A stretch of DNA of 64,000 nucleotides from Gonocerus acuteangulatus (GCA_946811695.1 OX328123.1:10115698-10179697); one strand, 5' to 3'. Numbered from the stretch's first letter, positions 23,523-34,321 are shown. The notes: generated from the letters alone by a model not told the origin. Numbers and translations are program-made.

Positions 23523-23668
23523 ATACCAGCTACCTAGATTAATTTTAAATTCTATGAATTTTAATATTATTCATAACTATTATAAACGGTTTATCAGCAT
23601 TTTTGTCACATTTCACTGGGCTAGATAAATTCATTATTTTTCGTATAGGAATGGCTCTTCGAATAAAA

Positions 23669-24397
23669 AAAAAAGTCCGACTCGCGGGAAATGCGTCATC
23701 TTAGCGCGTTTCTGTTCATATTCCTAGCATCATTAGTAAAGTAATAGAAGCAGTTATTGGTAGTCTTGATCTTTTGTAGAAAATACAAAATGGAATCTCA
23801 AAGAGAAGGAAGATTTAAGGTCTCTCCCCGCCTTCTCAACCTACGCCCTAAAAAAACAGTATTGCCAATGTGTTTCTAAAGTTAAACATATAGACAAAAA
23901 GCCGTTCAAAGCACTTATTTCTCCGATTGACATCGCCCTATAGAACACTCTTTCAGAACCTTTTTTGTAGAGAATTTAGTAAGCTTTCGGAATGTCACTA
24001 TCAACTTACCACGCATTTCTAACAGTTTTCGAAATATTTAAGAAAGTATACGAAGATCCCAAAATTTTTCATGTTAAGATGAAAATAGAACATGTAGAAA
24101 ATATTTCGATTGAATTCAACGATTCTTAGCTGCCAATCCGACAACTATTTTAAAAAAAAACTATTTTTATCCGCTTTTCATCAAAGAGGATAGCAGATGT
24201 CTCATTGAAAATGATTTCATTCGTTTTCTTACGTTTCAGAACTCATAAAAAGAGTACCTGCAAACCAATTAACTTGAGAACGTAAGCGAAAATATTTATT
24301 CCTGCGAACTTCGCTTCAAAACTCATGTTCCAGTGGACGAATTAAGCTTGATAAAAACCTGATCTTTGAAATTAGAAGAAACATTTTTTACCATATA
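23669..24397 (+). mobile_element. Family A repeat, copy A3, truncated
   Basis: It starts gtccgactcgcgggaaatgc with cttagcgcg and runs through cttatttctccgattgacat and gaaccttttttgtagaga to the region before the (TA)n tract, where the mariner at 24400 begins. Confidence 0.75.
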
Positions 24398-24399
24398 TA

Positions 24400-25255
24400 G
24401 GGTTGGCAAATAAGTCCTTTCGGTTTTTGTATTCATGTTTTGTTTACAATATGTCACATTTATCTGATGCAATTAATCCCAACAGAGGATTGTTTATCCT
24501 ATTTGTAATATGTAAACAGTTATGTCTGTCGACACTTGTTAAGATTAGGTCAGTATTGCGTTTGTGATCCAGCTGAGAAGATGGACGGTAATTTATTGCA
24601 TTATAGGCATATTTTGCTGTATTATTTCAAAAAAGGAAAGCGAGCTCATAAAAAAATATGAGGGTCTTGGAGACCTAGCAACGAACCACATCTTAAGCGG
24701 GATTGCACCCAAAGAAGATAATGCTTTCTGTATGGTGGGATTTCAAGGGTGTGATTTTTTATGACCTGCTGCCACAAGGTAAATCAAGCGATTCCACTCT
24801 ATACTGCTCACAATTAACAAAATTGAATGAATCAATTCGACGAAAACGCCCAGAACTGGCAAATCGAAAGGGTGTCGTCTTCCATCATGATAATGCCAGG
24901 CCCCACACTTCGTTAGTCACCCGCAACATATTGTTAGCCCTTGGATGGGATCTTTTGCCCCACCCTCCCTATTCACCGGACCTTGCTCCTAGTGACTACC
25001 ACTTATTCCGGTCTCTACAAAATTCCTTAGGTGGAAAACGGTTTGAAAACGAACAGGGTGTAAGGGAGCACCTTGATCATTTTTTCGCTAATAAACCACA
25101 GACATTCTATGAGCATGGGATTATTCAGCTGATGGAGAGATGGGGTAAAGTAATAGAAAATAATGGACATTACATTGTAGATTAAAATAAAAATTATGTT
25201 CAAAATATACAATAGTTTTCTTTCAACTTAAAAAACCGAAAGGACTTATTTGCCA

Positions 25256-25259
<4 letters not shown>
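24400..25259 (+). mobile_element. Mariner (irritans-like) transposon, internally deleted
   Basis: The terminal repeats GGGTTGGCAAATAAGTCCTT and its complement at the other end match over about 29 bp, with TA on each side (24398-24399, 25260-25261). GGTTGGC starts are typical of irritans-type mariners. At 860 bp it has lost about 400 bp of the transposase. It appears to have inserted into the (TA)n tract of family A copy A3. Confidence 0.92.
24581..25185 (+). pseudogene. Mariner transposase, deleted and frameshifted
   Basis: From the ATG at 24581 the frame reads HYRHILLYYFKKGKRAHKKI and then stops. The catalytic half continues in the frame of 24703-25185: VWWDFKGVIFYDLLPQGKS, VVFHHDNARPHTS, PPYSPDLAPSDYHLFRSLQN. 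The second and third catalytic aspartates are spaced as in D,D34D mariners, but the first lies in the deleted segment together with most of the helix-turn-helix. The protein ends normally (HYIVD) just before the 3' terminal repeat. Confidence 0.93.
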
Positions 25260-25317
<58 letters not shown>

Positions 25318-25528
25318 AAATAAATAATATTAAAATCGGTCTAATGGTGTTGATTTTTACAATGATCAAACATAGAGACAGAGGATATTAGCGTAGCATA
25401 TGAAACTCCCCGGAACAAGACTTACATATGTGTCAACTTTGGTCAAAGTCGGTCAAACGGTGTGGATTTGTATAAAGAACAAACATACATACCTATAAAA
25501 CCTGATTTTCTTATTTGTACATATAGGT

Positions 25529-25571
<43 letters not shown>

Positions 25572-25575
25572 TTGG
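25260..25575 (-). repeat. (TA)n tracts around a family B fragment
   Basis: (TA)n at 25260-25312 and 25531-25569 flank a minus-strand family B piece (gtcggtcaaacggtgtggat, gtataaagaacaaac). After the second tract, 25575-25660 (aacatgtttgtgc, gcacatttgcagg) looks like a degraded relative of the 29.7 kb palindrome arm. Confidence 0.6.
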
Positions 25576-25871
25576 TTTTGCTCAACATGTTTGTGCTTTT
25601 ATTGCACATTTGCAGGAGCTTTTTTGCACAAAATTAATCTTTTTGTAAATCTCTGAACATACAAAAATATAATAATTATATTTTAGTATATTCGGAAATT
25701 TACAAAATTAATTAATCCTTATAGAATGAATAATTATTATTGTCTAAGGATTCGATTGCTAAGATATTTCTTATCTAAACCTCAATTGACTTTTGCGCCG
25801 TAATGCTGAGATTAATGGCTATGTATATGAGAGAGAGCATTAAAAATAAAAGTTAATTGCAAATATGCTTT
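25576..25871. other. No gene recognised
   Basis: AT-rich sequence with a short gagagaga run; nothing else is seen. Confidence 0.4.
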
Positions 25872-26145
25872 GTGTTGAGGAGTGACGTTACGCGAGCAGA
25901 CGATTGACGTTTGACGTGACGTAGAGAAATGACGAGCCAATGACATGAAAGAGTATCCTCCTCCAAGTGGGAAAGGTCATTGATGATCGCCCCGTTCAAT
26001 GCTCACGTCTAAATGAGTGACGTATATTCATTATTCCGATGAGCGCGTTACGTCTACAGTCGGGAGACAGCCGGGTGGAAGAATCGCTCAGCTAGGAATG
26101 CTTTCTATTACACAATCCTTGGCGCCCTGTCGGACTCGGGGGGGG
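25872..26145 (+). mobile_element. Possible LTR end with primer-binding-like site
   Basis: The stretch begins tgtgttgaggagtgacg and a candidate end ttacaca lies near 26115. It is followed by ccTTGGCGCCctgtcggact and a G-run at 26139-26148. TTGGCGCC after an LTR end resembles a tRNA primer-binding site. No second LTR or gag/pol sequence is present. The segment is GC-richer than its surroundings. This is weak evidence. Confidence 0.3.
25885..25940. promoter_or_regulatory. Cluster of TGACGT motifs
   Basis: gtgacgtta, ttgacgttt, gtgacgtag and atgacgag occur within about 50 bp, with further acgtc/gacgt words to about 26055. TGACGT is the CREB/ATF half-site. Whether any factor uses it here is unknown; it may belong to the putative LTR promoter. 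Confidence 0.35.
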
Positions 26146-26457
26146 GGGAGGCCATTTGTTAAAAATATAAATACGCCTTTCTACTACTAGAATGGAATTT
26201 GAATAAAATGTGGAATGTGAAATGGTTTTTAATGAATACTATTGTGAAGACGGGATTACAATAGACAGATGTTATCGCGTCAGTTCACAACCTCAATACA
26301 TATCGTGTTAAATTCACAATAGCTTCTTGCACAATCATTTTAGTCTCTAAGACGAACATATCTTTATCTTAAAGATGTGATAATGGGGAGCAAAACATCC
26401 ATCGGCTAAGTTGTCAAAATTTATATGTTGTTCTGACATAGATACTAACTGGATAGA

Positions 26458-26645
<188 letters not shown>

Positions 26646-26940
26646 TAATCACGTGTCCGTCCGTTTATCTGTTTGCCTGTTGGTTCCTTATACAAATCCA
26701 TACCGTTTGACCGATTTGACCAAACTTGGCACGCAGTAGGTCTTGGTACGGGAAATGTCATAAGGCTGGGAGAAAAAAAAGTCTTCCAGCTGTCTGTTTG
26801 TTTCGACTTTGACCAAACTTGGCACACATGTAGGTCTTGATCCGAAGGGTGTTACAGGCTACGTTAAAATCGTCTAGGACTCACAGTTTGACGGTCACGG
26901 GTTCGAAACTCTGAAACCGAACAGTTACAGATTTGTGTTA
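26646..26940 (+). repeat. Family B fragment
   Basis: It contains ttccttatacaaatccatac and gtttgaccgatttgacc followed by aacttggcac, then a second partial unit near 26805. It directly follows the (TA)n tract as at 20.8 kb. Confidence 0.65.
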
Positions 26941-26942
26941 TT

Positions 26943-26944
<2 letters not shown>

Positions 26945-26976
<32 letters not shown>

Positions 26977-27144
26977 CTACGGCTCATCTACATCTAGGTC
27001 ATTAGCGCCGAGATCCAGGGTTTAGCGAGGAATTTTACCAGCGAGCTGTGGGATGATAAAATTCCTGCCGGAGGTTGGGAATCGAACCCACCATCTCCCG
27101 CTTATGAATCCAAGGCGCTAGCCATTAGACCACGGGAGACCCCA
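26945..27144 (-). mobile_element. SINE-I copy inserted in family B
   Basis: It is nearly identical to the copy at 10812, with a T-run (poly-A on its own strand) at 26946-26976 and the tRNA-like head ending gtctcccgtgg in minus orientation at about 27142. The short host word tagatttt occurs on both sides. Confidence 0.85.
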
Positions 27145-27249
27145 TTTTTAGATTTTAATATTAGATTTTAATATTACTTATTTGGTTTCAAATTTATTTT
27201 GGCTTTTCTTGATGCAGTAAGTAGGTGTAGCATGGCTAGGCGGATAACA

Positions 27250-27316
<67 letters not shown>

Positions 27317-27734
27317 CACTTTAGTAATTTTAGAGTGGTATTAGTATTAGTATAGCATAAGAAAGCATTGTTAGTGATAAGTATGTAGTAAAGTCTTTGG
27401 TCCTAATCAAATATAGCCTAATCGCTAGTATATATTCAAAAAATAAAAATATAGGTATAAAAAAAAATAATAAAAGAAGAAGGAAGAAAATAAAAAGAAG
27501 CAAGAAAAAAGAGATAGAAAAAAGAGAAGTATAAATGAATGACCAAAAAAAAAAAAAAATAAAAAAAAAATAAATAAATGAAATAATATAAAATAAAATA
27601 AATAATAAAATGAATATATACACTTTTTATGTGTGTTTTCTTTCTTTTTAACGGACATGTGAATCTGGTTCTTATATCTATGCTATAATTATTTTTTTCA
27701 AAGCAAGATTCTAACAAATGCAATTTTAGAAACA
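27145..27734. other. No gene; (TA)n and A-rich low complexity
   Basis: A (TA)n tract lies at 27252-27312. An A-rich purine stretch lies at 27440-27610. The phenylalanine-rich minus-strand frames come from this composition. Confidence 0.6.
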
Positions 27735-28005
27735 CACACTCTGTCTCAAACACGATACAATAAACACTTCTCATCCTAACATTAAACTCGCACAATTTAG
27801 CTATAATCTTAGGGCGGAGATGACCAGGCAGTTTTTTGCCCTTAAACTACCAACCCAACCCAATCCTATTTGGATAAGTAGTTCAAAATAACAGAATCGT
27901 CAAGTTATTAAAATAGCTCTTCGCATGCCTCTTCAGAAGCCTAAAAACTATGTATTTTCCTCTATAAGACCCACGTCATAATTTATTCATTAGCCTACTG
28001 TCTTC
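27735..28005 (-). mobile_element. PLE-like terminal unit (copy of 32000-32277)
   Basis: The complement of this stretch matches the 32.0-32.3 kb unit: ttagggcggagatgacc, agtttaagggc, a ttctgaagaggcatgcgaa motif and tatgacgtgggtcttatag. The motif at 27917-27939 is a short-stem form of the hammerhead-like element. No TSD is evident. Confidence 0.65.
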
Positions 28006-28016
28006 AGAAGAAGCAG

Positions 28017-28230
28017 ACCAACAACAAGCCACGAGGGCCCAGATTGACAGATAGTACAATAGGGAGATAGTGTGATTATTACTATGCTCCGGCCGCCTGT
28101 CTTTCCCTATGCTTAAATTAATTAAAGTCTTTGTAGGCCTAGGGACGGTTTGGGACCCTTGTACGACGAAATCAGAATATAAAATCTTTCACTACGCACC
28201 CGAGGTTTGAACTCCGGTTGTACAAAACAT
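28017..28230 (-). mobile_element. Old diverged SINE-III copy
   Basis: caagccacgagggccc, gggagatagtgtg and actatgctccggccgcct match the 3' half of SINE-III (56700-56830) in the same orientation. The tRNA head is barely recognisable near 28200. Confidence 0.6.
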
Positions 28231-28302
28231 TAGTAAATTGCACTGAAACTGAACTAACCTCTTCCCAGGAGGGCTAGGATAGGAGTAATAATTTTTCGTA
28301 TT

Positions 28303-28405
28303 TTTTTTTTTTTTTTAGCAAAAGCCACAAGCCCTAGTGGGAATCGAACCACTAACTGAGGCATGGAGTGCAAACGCCTTAGCACTCAAAGCCATCGGGT
28401 CTTCT
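28303..28405 (-). mobile_element. SINE-II copy
   Basis: On the minus strand: gaagacccgatggctttgag, then the B box ggttcgattcccac and gcttgtggcttttgct, ending in a homopolymer run. It is a tRNA-derived head with a truncated tail. Confidence 0.75.
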
Positions 28406-28544
28406 AAAAATAAAAGACCCTTCTTAAATAATTGTAATAATTAAGAATATAATATTTAAATCAAGTATTTAAAACATTTTTTTTTTTAAGTTTAGTGTAG
28501 AAATAAATGTAATGTACACCATGCGAATTGGCGTGAAACTCCTT

Positions 28545-29112
28545 ATTATCACACAGACACACAAAATAAAAAAAGTGGTATATTTTTAAGTTACCATACA
28601 CATATTCTTATGTATTTCGAAACGCTGAATCATAATCCGGAGTCCGTTTCACTCCAGCACGTCAGGTTTAAGACCATTTGAAGGTCAAATTTCGTATGAA
28701 GTCGTTAAAGAAGAAATAACTAGAGCTTCCATGGTTTTGAGGGGTCTTGAATTCAAATCCGAAGTCTGTTTCAGCTCATCGGCGCAAAATCAAGGTCATC
28801 TCAAGGACAAATTTGTCTATTTTGCAAAAAAAAATTTTGATTGCAGATTAATTTCTTGCAAAATAGACATATTTGTCCTTGAAATTACATGGGTTTTGCG
28901 CCGACTGAGTGAAAAAGAGATCGGATTTGAATTCAAGAACCATCAAAACAATGCAAGTTCTAGTTATTTCTCCTTTAACGACTTCATAAGAAATTTGACC
29001 TTCAAACGCTCTTAAACCTGACGTGATGGATTAAAACGGACTCCGGACTCGGATTCAGCGATCGAAACACATAAGAATATATGTATGGTGTTATTTTGTG
29101 TGCCTGTGTAAT
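28545..29112. mobile_element. Foldback element, arms about 275 bp
   Basis: 28545-28820 pairs with 28835-29112: outer cacacagacacacaaaata, then catattcttatgt, ccggagtccgttt, ttgaaggtcaaatttc, and innermost aggacaaatttgtctatttt. Arms are diverged by several percent with small gaps. No coding content fits. It belongs with the foldback at 20088-20355. Confidence 0.85.
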
Positions 29113-29563
29113 CATAGTTCCAATGTTCATTTTATTTATTTTAAGAAGTATTAACAATTGAGCTATTTGCGCCGACTTGCCTGTAGGTTGCCATCGTTTT
29201 TAGATTCTAGGCACTTAGATTAACTTGCTGGTCACCCATTCAAGAACTGACCACGGTAGTAATCAACGGGAACCGGTATATTGTACGAGGTATAGACGTT
29301 GGAAATTTAGAGTGTAAACACTTCTGCTCGTGGTATTAAGGACACATTGCCCTCAAATAGCCATAAATTGATCGGATATTACATACAAACTCATCGCTCG
29401 GTAGATGCAACTTTGTAAAACGCAATGAAAACAGCAATTTTTTTAGCACTTTCCTCCGAAGGAAAGTAGCTATTGAGGTTGGACTCATGACGGAATTTTT
29501 GAAAAATTTCTTCAAATCTTTATCAATCCTACCTAGTAGACACCGAAAATGACCCCCGTTAAA

Positions 29564-29569
<6 letters not shown>
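29113..29569. other. No gene; SINE-tail trace
   Basis: 29155-29215 (gcgccgacttgcctgtaggt then tgccatc) resembles the SINE-IV tail region. The rest is not recognised. Confidence 0.45.
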
Positions 29570-29625
<56 letters not shown>

Positions 29626-29718
29626 CACTTTTTCTTGTTTGTTTTTCTGGCAGGGGGTCGATAAAGCAGTACACTCTTTGTTCACATTAACTGCTTTATT
29701 TGTTATGTTTCGCCCGAC

Positions 29719-29748
29719 ATGTTTCGTGCCTTTTCGCACCTCTTCAGG
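29719..29748 (-). other. Hammerhead-like motif
   Basis: On the minus strand: CTGAAGAG, GTGC-gaaaag-GCAC, GAAACAT. Exact mirror of the motif at 29863. Confidence 0.6.
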
Positions 29749-29862
29749 GGCTTTCCTTATCAAGAAGTCCTCTCGTCATGTTGTCTAGCTTGAGTCAGGC
29801 GTAGTACTACGCCTGACTCAAGCTAGACAACATGACGAGAGGACTTCTTGATAAGGAAAGCC

Positions 29863-29892
29863 CCTGAAGAGGTGCGAAAAGGCACGAAACAT
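29863..29892 (+). other. Hammerhead-like motif
   Basis: CTGAAGAG, GTGC-gaaaag-GCAC, GAAACAT; then GTCGGGCGAAACATAAC and AATAAA. Confidence 0.6.
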
Positions 29893-30016
29893 GTCGGGCG
29901 AAACATAACAAATAAAGCAGTTAATGTGAACAAAGAGTGTACTGCTTTATCGACCCCCTGCCAGAAAAACAAACAAGAAAAAGTGGAAAATATATATCGG
30001 GTCATCTTTCACAAGA

Positions 30017-30021
<5 letters not shown>

Positions 30022-30082
<61 letters not shown>

Positions 30083-30790
30083 CTGTTAACACGATAGCGG
30101 CCAGAGTTTTTGTTTTTTCGTCACGAAACTTGGTATATAACATTCAATTAGCAAACGATTGAACGAGTTCGTTAACCACCAAAGTTGGTCTACCAGAAGG
30201 GGGGGTTTACCCCGAGCCCAAAACACTAATTTGACTATGTCAGCCGTAATATTTGTTATATTTCAACGAAACTTGGTATTCGTAGTGGTAATATAGAGAG
30301 AAAAGTGAGGTATAAAAATGAACTAAATCGGTTCATTAGAAGGGGGGGTTTACTCCGGACCCACAATACCAATTCGCCACTACCAGCCGTGATTTTTGGT
30401 ATATTTCGATGAAACTCTGTATTCGTAGTGGTAATCCACAGGTAAATAACTGTTGTAAAAATAAACTAAATCGGTTCATTAGGAGGGGGGGTTTACTCCG
30501 GACCCACAATACCAATTCGCCACTACCAGCCGTGATTTTTGGTATATTTCGACGAAACTCGGTATTCGTAGTGGTAATCTACAGGTAAATATGTGTTGTA
30601 AAAATAAACTAAATCGGTTCATTAGAAGGGGGGTTTACTCTTGACCCAAATTCTTAATATACTCATACCGGTCGTAATTTCTGCTGTATTGTAACGAAAC
30701 GCGGTATACGTCGTGGGTAACTCATGAGAAAGAAGTGTTGTAAAAATGAGCTGAATCGGTCAATCGGAAAGCGGGGGTTTAATTTGTAAT
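30022..30790 (+). repeat. (TA)n tract followed by a degenerate tandem repeat, about 140 bp per unit
   Basis: After (TA)n at 30022-30078, four to five units share a G-run followed by tttactccggaccca, then ccgtgatttttggta, gaaact.ggtattcgtag and taaatcggttcatta. Units near 30340, 30478 and 30620 are closest. A related unit lies at the window end (63830-64000). No protein is encoded. Confidence 0.75.
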
Positions 30791-30799
30791 ATATTTCAC

Positions 30800-31480
30800 T
30801 ATTCATGTTTTTATTTTATTTATGTAGGATATTTTAAGCAAATTGTTCTGGAAAGCAATCTACACTACCCAAATTCTGAGGAAAGTGCTTAGTTATGCAG
30901 CTCCTGCGTGACGGACTTTCTAGAATTCGGACTAAAATGAAACAACCAAACAATGAAAAAAAAATTGGTTTTTAACATTTTTAGCGCCCGAGTCAAGTCG
31001 TTCATGGGAAAATCGAAACGACTTCCATACGTATCTCAAACGTGGTACTCATGCGGTTCAGAGCTGTCATTATACTCCCACGCGTTCTTAAAAGTGATTA
31101 AACTACAGAAGAAGGAAAAGAATGAGGAAATATATCAAAACTAGATACAATCTAAAGAAGAAATAGTGACACAAAAGAATCAGATATTTCAATCCAATTG
31201 TCTCGGTTTATAGGGCGCCAGGAGTTTGCCTGTCTTGATATTTCCCCGCGAGATGGAAGATAAAGACTTCTAGATTGGGTGTCTTTTAATTTATCACTCT
31301 GTCATTTTTTTTCTTATGAAGGATTTGATAAGAGAAGTTATTAATGTTTCTAATGAGACAATTGGACTTGAAAAGTTTACGCTAATCGGCTGATCTGGTT
31401 TCCTGAGAATTTTCCAGAAACTATATGGGCTATTAAATTGGAAGTTTATTCTGTAGAGGTAGTAGACCGTTGTTATTGAG
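30800..31480. other. No gene recognised
   Basis: A 63-codon plus-strand frame at 30953-31144 has no recognisable features. Confidence 0.45.
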
Positions 31481-31496
31481 AAAGTGTAAGGGTGAA

Positions 31497-31966
31497 AACA
31501 TAGTGGAGCGGCGAGGGTAGAGGGTAGCCGAGAGGGTTGAAAATAATGCATGTATTTACACTTGCCAAAACATAGTGGAGCGGCGAGGGTAGAGGGTAGC
31601 CGAGAGGGTTGAAAATAATGCATGTATTTACACTTGCCAAAACATAGTGGAGCGGCGAGGGTAGAGGGTAGCCGAGAGGGTTGAAAATAATGCATGTATT
31701 TACACTTGCCAAAACATAGTGAAGCGGCGAGGGTAGAGGGTAGCCGAGAGGGTTGAAAATAATGCATGTATTTACTCTTGCCAAAACATAGTGGAGCGGC
31801 GAGAGTAGCGGGTAGCCGAGAGGGTTGAAAATAATGCATGTATTTACACTTGCCAAAACATAGTGGAGCGGCGAGGGTAGCGGGTAGCCGAGAGGGTTGA
31901 AAATAATGCATGTATTTACACTTGCCAAAACATAGTGGAGCGGCGAGGGTAGAGGGTAGCCGAGAG
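31497..31966 (-). repeat. 72-bp tandem array, left arm (about 6.5 units)
   Basis: The unit contains ccaaaacatagtggagcggc and ggtagccgagagggttgaaa. The 24-codon periodic frames read through it are by-products of a unit length divisible by three. Confidence 0.95.
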
Positions 31967-31999
31967 GGTTTTTAGTGCGTTTTACACAGCTACATTGTA

Positions 32000-32277
32000 C
32001 ATTGTAAGACAGTAGGCTAATCAATAAATTATGACGTGGGTCTTATAGAGGAAAATACATAGTTTTTAGGCTTCTGAAGAGGCATGCGAAACGCAAAGAG
32101 CTAGTTTAATAAATTGACGATTCTGTTATTTTGGACTACTTTTCCAGTTAATGTCGGGTTGGATTGGTAGTTTAAGGGCAAACAACTGCCTGTTCATCTC
32201 CGCCCTAAGATTATAGATAAATTGTGCGAGTGTAATGTTATGGCGAGAAATTTTTAGTGTACAGTGTTTGAGACAGT
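32000..32277 (+). mobile_element. PLE-like terminal unit
   Basis: It matches the complement of 27735-28005. It carries TTCTGAAGAGGCATGCGAAA at about 32073-32092, where the CTGAAGA and GAAAC boxes flank a minimal GCA/TGC stem, followed by AATAAA. Confidence 0.65.
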
Positions 32278-32378
32278 TTTTTTTTTTTTTTTTTGGTGTT
32301 TAACGGCGTATCAACAATTAGGCTATTAACGCCGGGCTATCTACAGGTTGCCACCCTTTTATAATACCAACAGCACGT
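32278..32378 (-). mobile_element. SINE-IV 3' part
   Basis: On the minus strand: gggtggcaacctgtagatag, then ggcgttaatagcc, gttgatacgccgttaaac and a poly-A. It is the same tail as the fragment in the 69-bp satellite. Confidence 0.75.
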
Positions 32379-32391
32379 GGTCGGTCCGAGC

Positions 32392-32875
32392 ACTCTCGGC
32401 TACCCTCTACCCTCGCCTCTCCACTATGTTTTGGCAAGTGTAAATATATGCATTATTTTCAACCCTCTCGGCTACCCTCTACCCTCGCCTCTCCACTATG
32501 TTTTGGCAAGTGTAAATATATGCATTATTTTCAACCCTCTCGGCTACCCTCTACCCTCGCCTCTCCACTATGTTTTGGCAAGTGTAAATATATGCATTAT
32601 TTTCAACCCTCTCGGCTACCCTCTACCCTCGCCTCTCCACTATGTTTTGGCAAGTGTAAATATATGCATTATTTTCTACCCTCTCGGCTACCCTCTACCC
32701 TCGCCTCTCCACTATGTTTTGGCAAGTGTAAATATATGCATTATTTTCAACCCTCTCGGCTACCCTCTACCCTCGCCTCTCCACTATGTTTTGGCAAGTG
32801 TAAATACATGCATTATTTTCAACCCTCTCGGCTACCCTTTGGCTACCCTCTACCCTCGCCGTTCCACTATGTTTT
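32392..32875 (+). repeat. 72-bp tandem array, right arm (about 6.7 units)
   Basis: Same unit as the left arm in opposite orientation. The last unit contains a short extra duplication of ggctaccct. Confidence 0.95.
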
Positions 32876-32901
32876 TACCCTAAATGATCGGGACTCGATA
32901 A

Positions 32902-33153
32902 TATCGTCCCTTCCATGTCAAACTATCAAATATGAAAATCGGAGCAAACTAGAGAACGAACATATTCTATCCATTGACGAAGTAATATATTGAAAAATGG
33001 TCTTATTCGATACTTTATTCAAGATATTCAAGCCTATTCTAAAGGGTTTAGAGTTGCAACAGTTTACGATAAGTCCACAATCCAAAAGCAAAGTATCGAA
33101 TCTGAAAAACGAGATTTTTCATATTCGATTGTTTCACATGGTAGGGACGATAC
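32902..33153 (+). mobile_element. MITE family M, complete copy
   Basis: The ends are inverted over about 40 bp: tcgtcccttccatgtcaaac with atatgaaaatc on the left, gattttcatattcgattg-like and acatggtagggacga on the right. About 250 bp long, no coding content. Other copies: 5876-6690 and 57208-57886 (both interrupted). Confidence 0.75.
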
Positions 33154-33203
33154 GCTCAATATAGCAGTACAGTACACAACAAAAATCAGTAATATTTTTG
33201 CCA

Positions 33204-33236
33204 ACGTTTCGGCTTGAATATCAAGCCATCTTCAGG
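33204..33236 (-). other. Hammerhead-like motif
   Basis: On the minus strand: CTGAAGAT, a seven-pair stem GGCTTGA/TCAAGCC with a three-base loop, then GAAACGT. This is the longest perfect stem among the copies. Confidence 0.6.
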
Positions 33237-33508
33237 GTTGTAGAATTAATTCTCTTGCGTATGTTTAGTTATAAATAAGAAATTGCAAAACATATTTATT
33301 TAGAGTAAAATTCAAAAGACGGGTGGAACCTTCCAATTTTTTTAATTAGTAATTTTCACTGCAACGTTTACTACCATATTGCCTTCCTTTAATTTAGCAT
33401 ATTTTATATAATATTGTTAACGAATATTATATAATGTAGAAGTCCATGCTCATAATATGCAACCATTATGAAAATATTAATTAATGAAAATAAAAAATAA
33501 TTGTACAT

Positions 33509-34001
33509 ATCGTCGATACAAATGCAAAGTAACGAATGTGGAAAATGCATCTTTCATTGTCAATCTTTAATAATTTCTGCTGGACTTATGTACGGCAAAT
33601 TCTTCAATCTGACTTCACTCTATTAAAGGGAAAGTATTCCACTATCAAAAGGTCAAATCTGCCGAATATTTGACTGTCCAAAAAAAAGTTATGAATAAAT
33701 ACTTTTCCACTCTGAAAAGTGTTGATTTTCATATTCGTTAGTTTGCATTCGTATCGACGATATCGTCGATACGAATGCAAAGTAACGAATGTGGAAAATT
33801 GCATCTTTCGTTGTCAATCTTTACTAATTTCTGCTGGACTTATGTACGGCAAATTCTTGAATCTTATTTCACTTTATTAAAGGGAAAGTATTCCACTATC
33901 AAAAGGTCAAATCTGCCGAATATTTGACTGTCCAAAAAAACGCTTTTCCACTCTGAAAGAGGCGATTTTCACATTCGATACTTTGCATTTGTAACGACGA
34001 T
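33509..34001 (+). mobile_element. Tandem dimer of a MITE
   Basis: Two units of about 245 bp (33509-33761 and 33760-34001) follow each other in the same orientation. Each begins atcgtcgatacaaatgcaaa-like and ends with its inverted copy (gcattcgtatcgacgat). The junction cgacgatatcgtcg is shared. The termini resemble family M at lower identity. Confidence 0.8.
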
Positions 34002-34139
34002 ATTGTCATACCTTCAGGCAGTTGTAACTATATTTTAGGAATGAAATAGTAAAATATTGGCTTAATATTGACAATATCTAGGGTTTTAAGAGCAATTATT
34101 AAACCATATGATTGTTCATAAGCAATAAAATATGTATTT

Positions 34140-34260
34140 ATTTCTTTATTTGATTTCAGAGCCCGCAACAGGGCGATTTGCTCTATAAACACCCAGGGTG
34201 CAAACAAAATAAAATATCTAAAAATCCAAATTTTGGAACATTAAAAAGAATGGCAAAAAG

Positions 34261-34320
<60 letters not shown>
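34140..34320 (-). repeat. Retroelement 3'-end-like fragment and (AT)n(GT)n
   Basis: gagcccgcaacagggcgat and gtgcaaacaaaataaaatat match 7315-7440. A compound (AT)n(GT)n microsatellite follows at 34265-34320. Confidence 0.5.

Positions 34321-34321
<1 letters not shown>

Larger units (their letters stand above)
29623..29988. mobile_element. 366-bp perfect palindrome with two hammerhead-like motifs
   Basis: 29623-29805 is the exact complement of 29806-29988, centred on gtagtactac with no spacer. (TA)n tracts lie outside both arms. Each arm has CTGAAGAG, a GTGC/GCAC stem and GAAACATGTCGGG, followed by AATAAA about 20 bases on. The arm also encodes a short open frame (KAPEEVRKGTKHVGRNI) that runs into the motif. 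This looks like two PLE-type terminal units joined head to head. Confidence 0.9.
31488..32880. mobile_element. Foldback (FB-like) element with tandem-repeat arms
   Basis: Two arrays of a 72-bp unit face each other in opposite orientation (31497-31966 and 32392-32875). Their outer edges match: agggtgaaaacatagtggag on the left and the complement of agggtaaaaacatagtggaa on the right. Drosophila FB elements likewise have inverted termini built of direct repeats. The middle holds a PLE-like terminal unit and a SINE. I could not find a TSD. Confidence 0.7.

Noticed and set aside
27330..27795. Phe/Leu-rich hydrophobic frames suggesting membrane proteins
   Set aside because: They come from A-rich low-complexity DNA read on the opposite strand.
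31294..32993. Periodic 168-205 codon frames with 24-residue repeats
   Set aside because: The 72-bp unit is divisible by three, so several frames stay open on both strands at once; both arms of the foldback give the same peptides.
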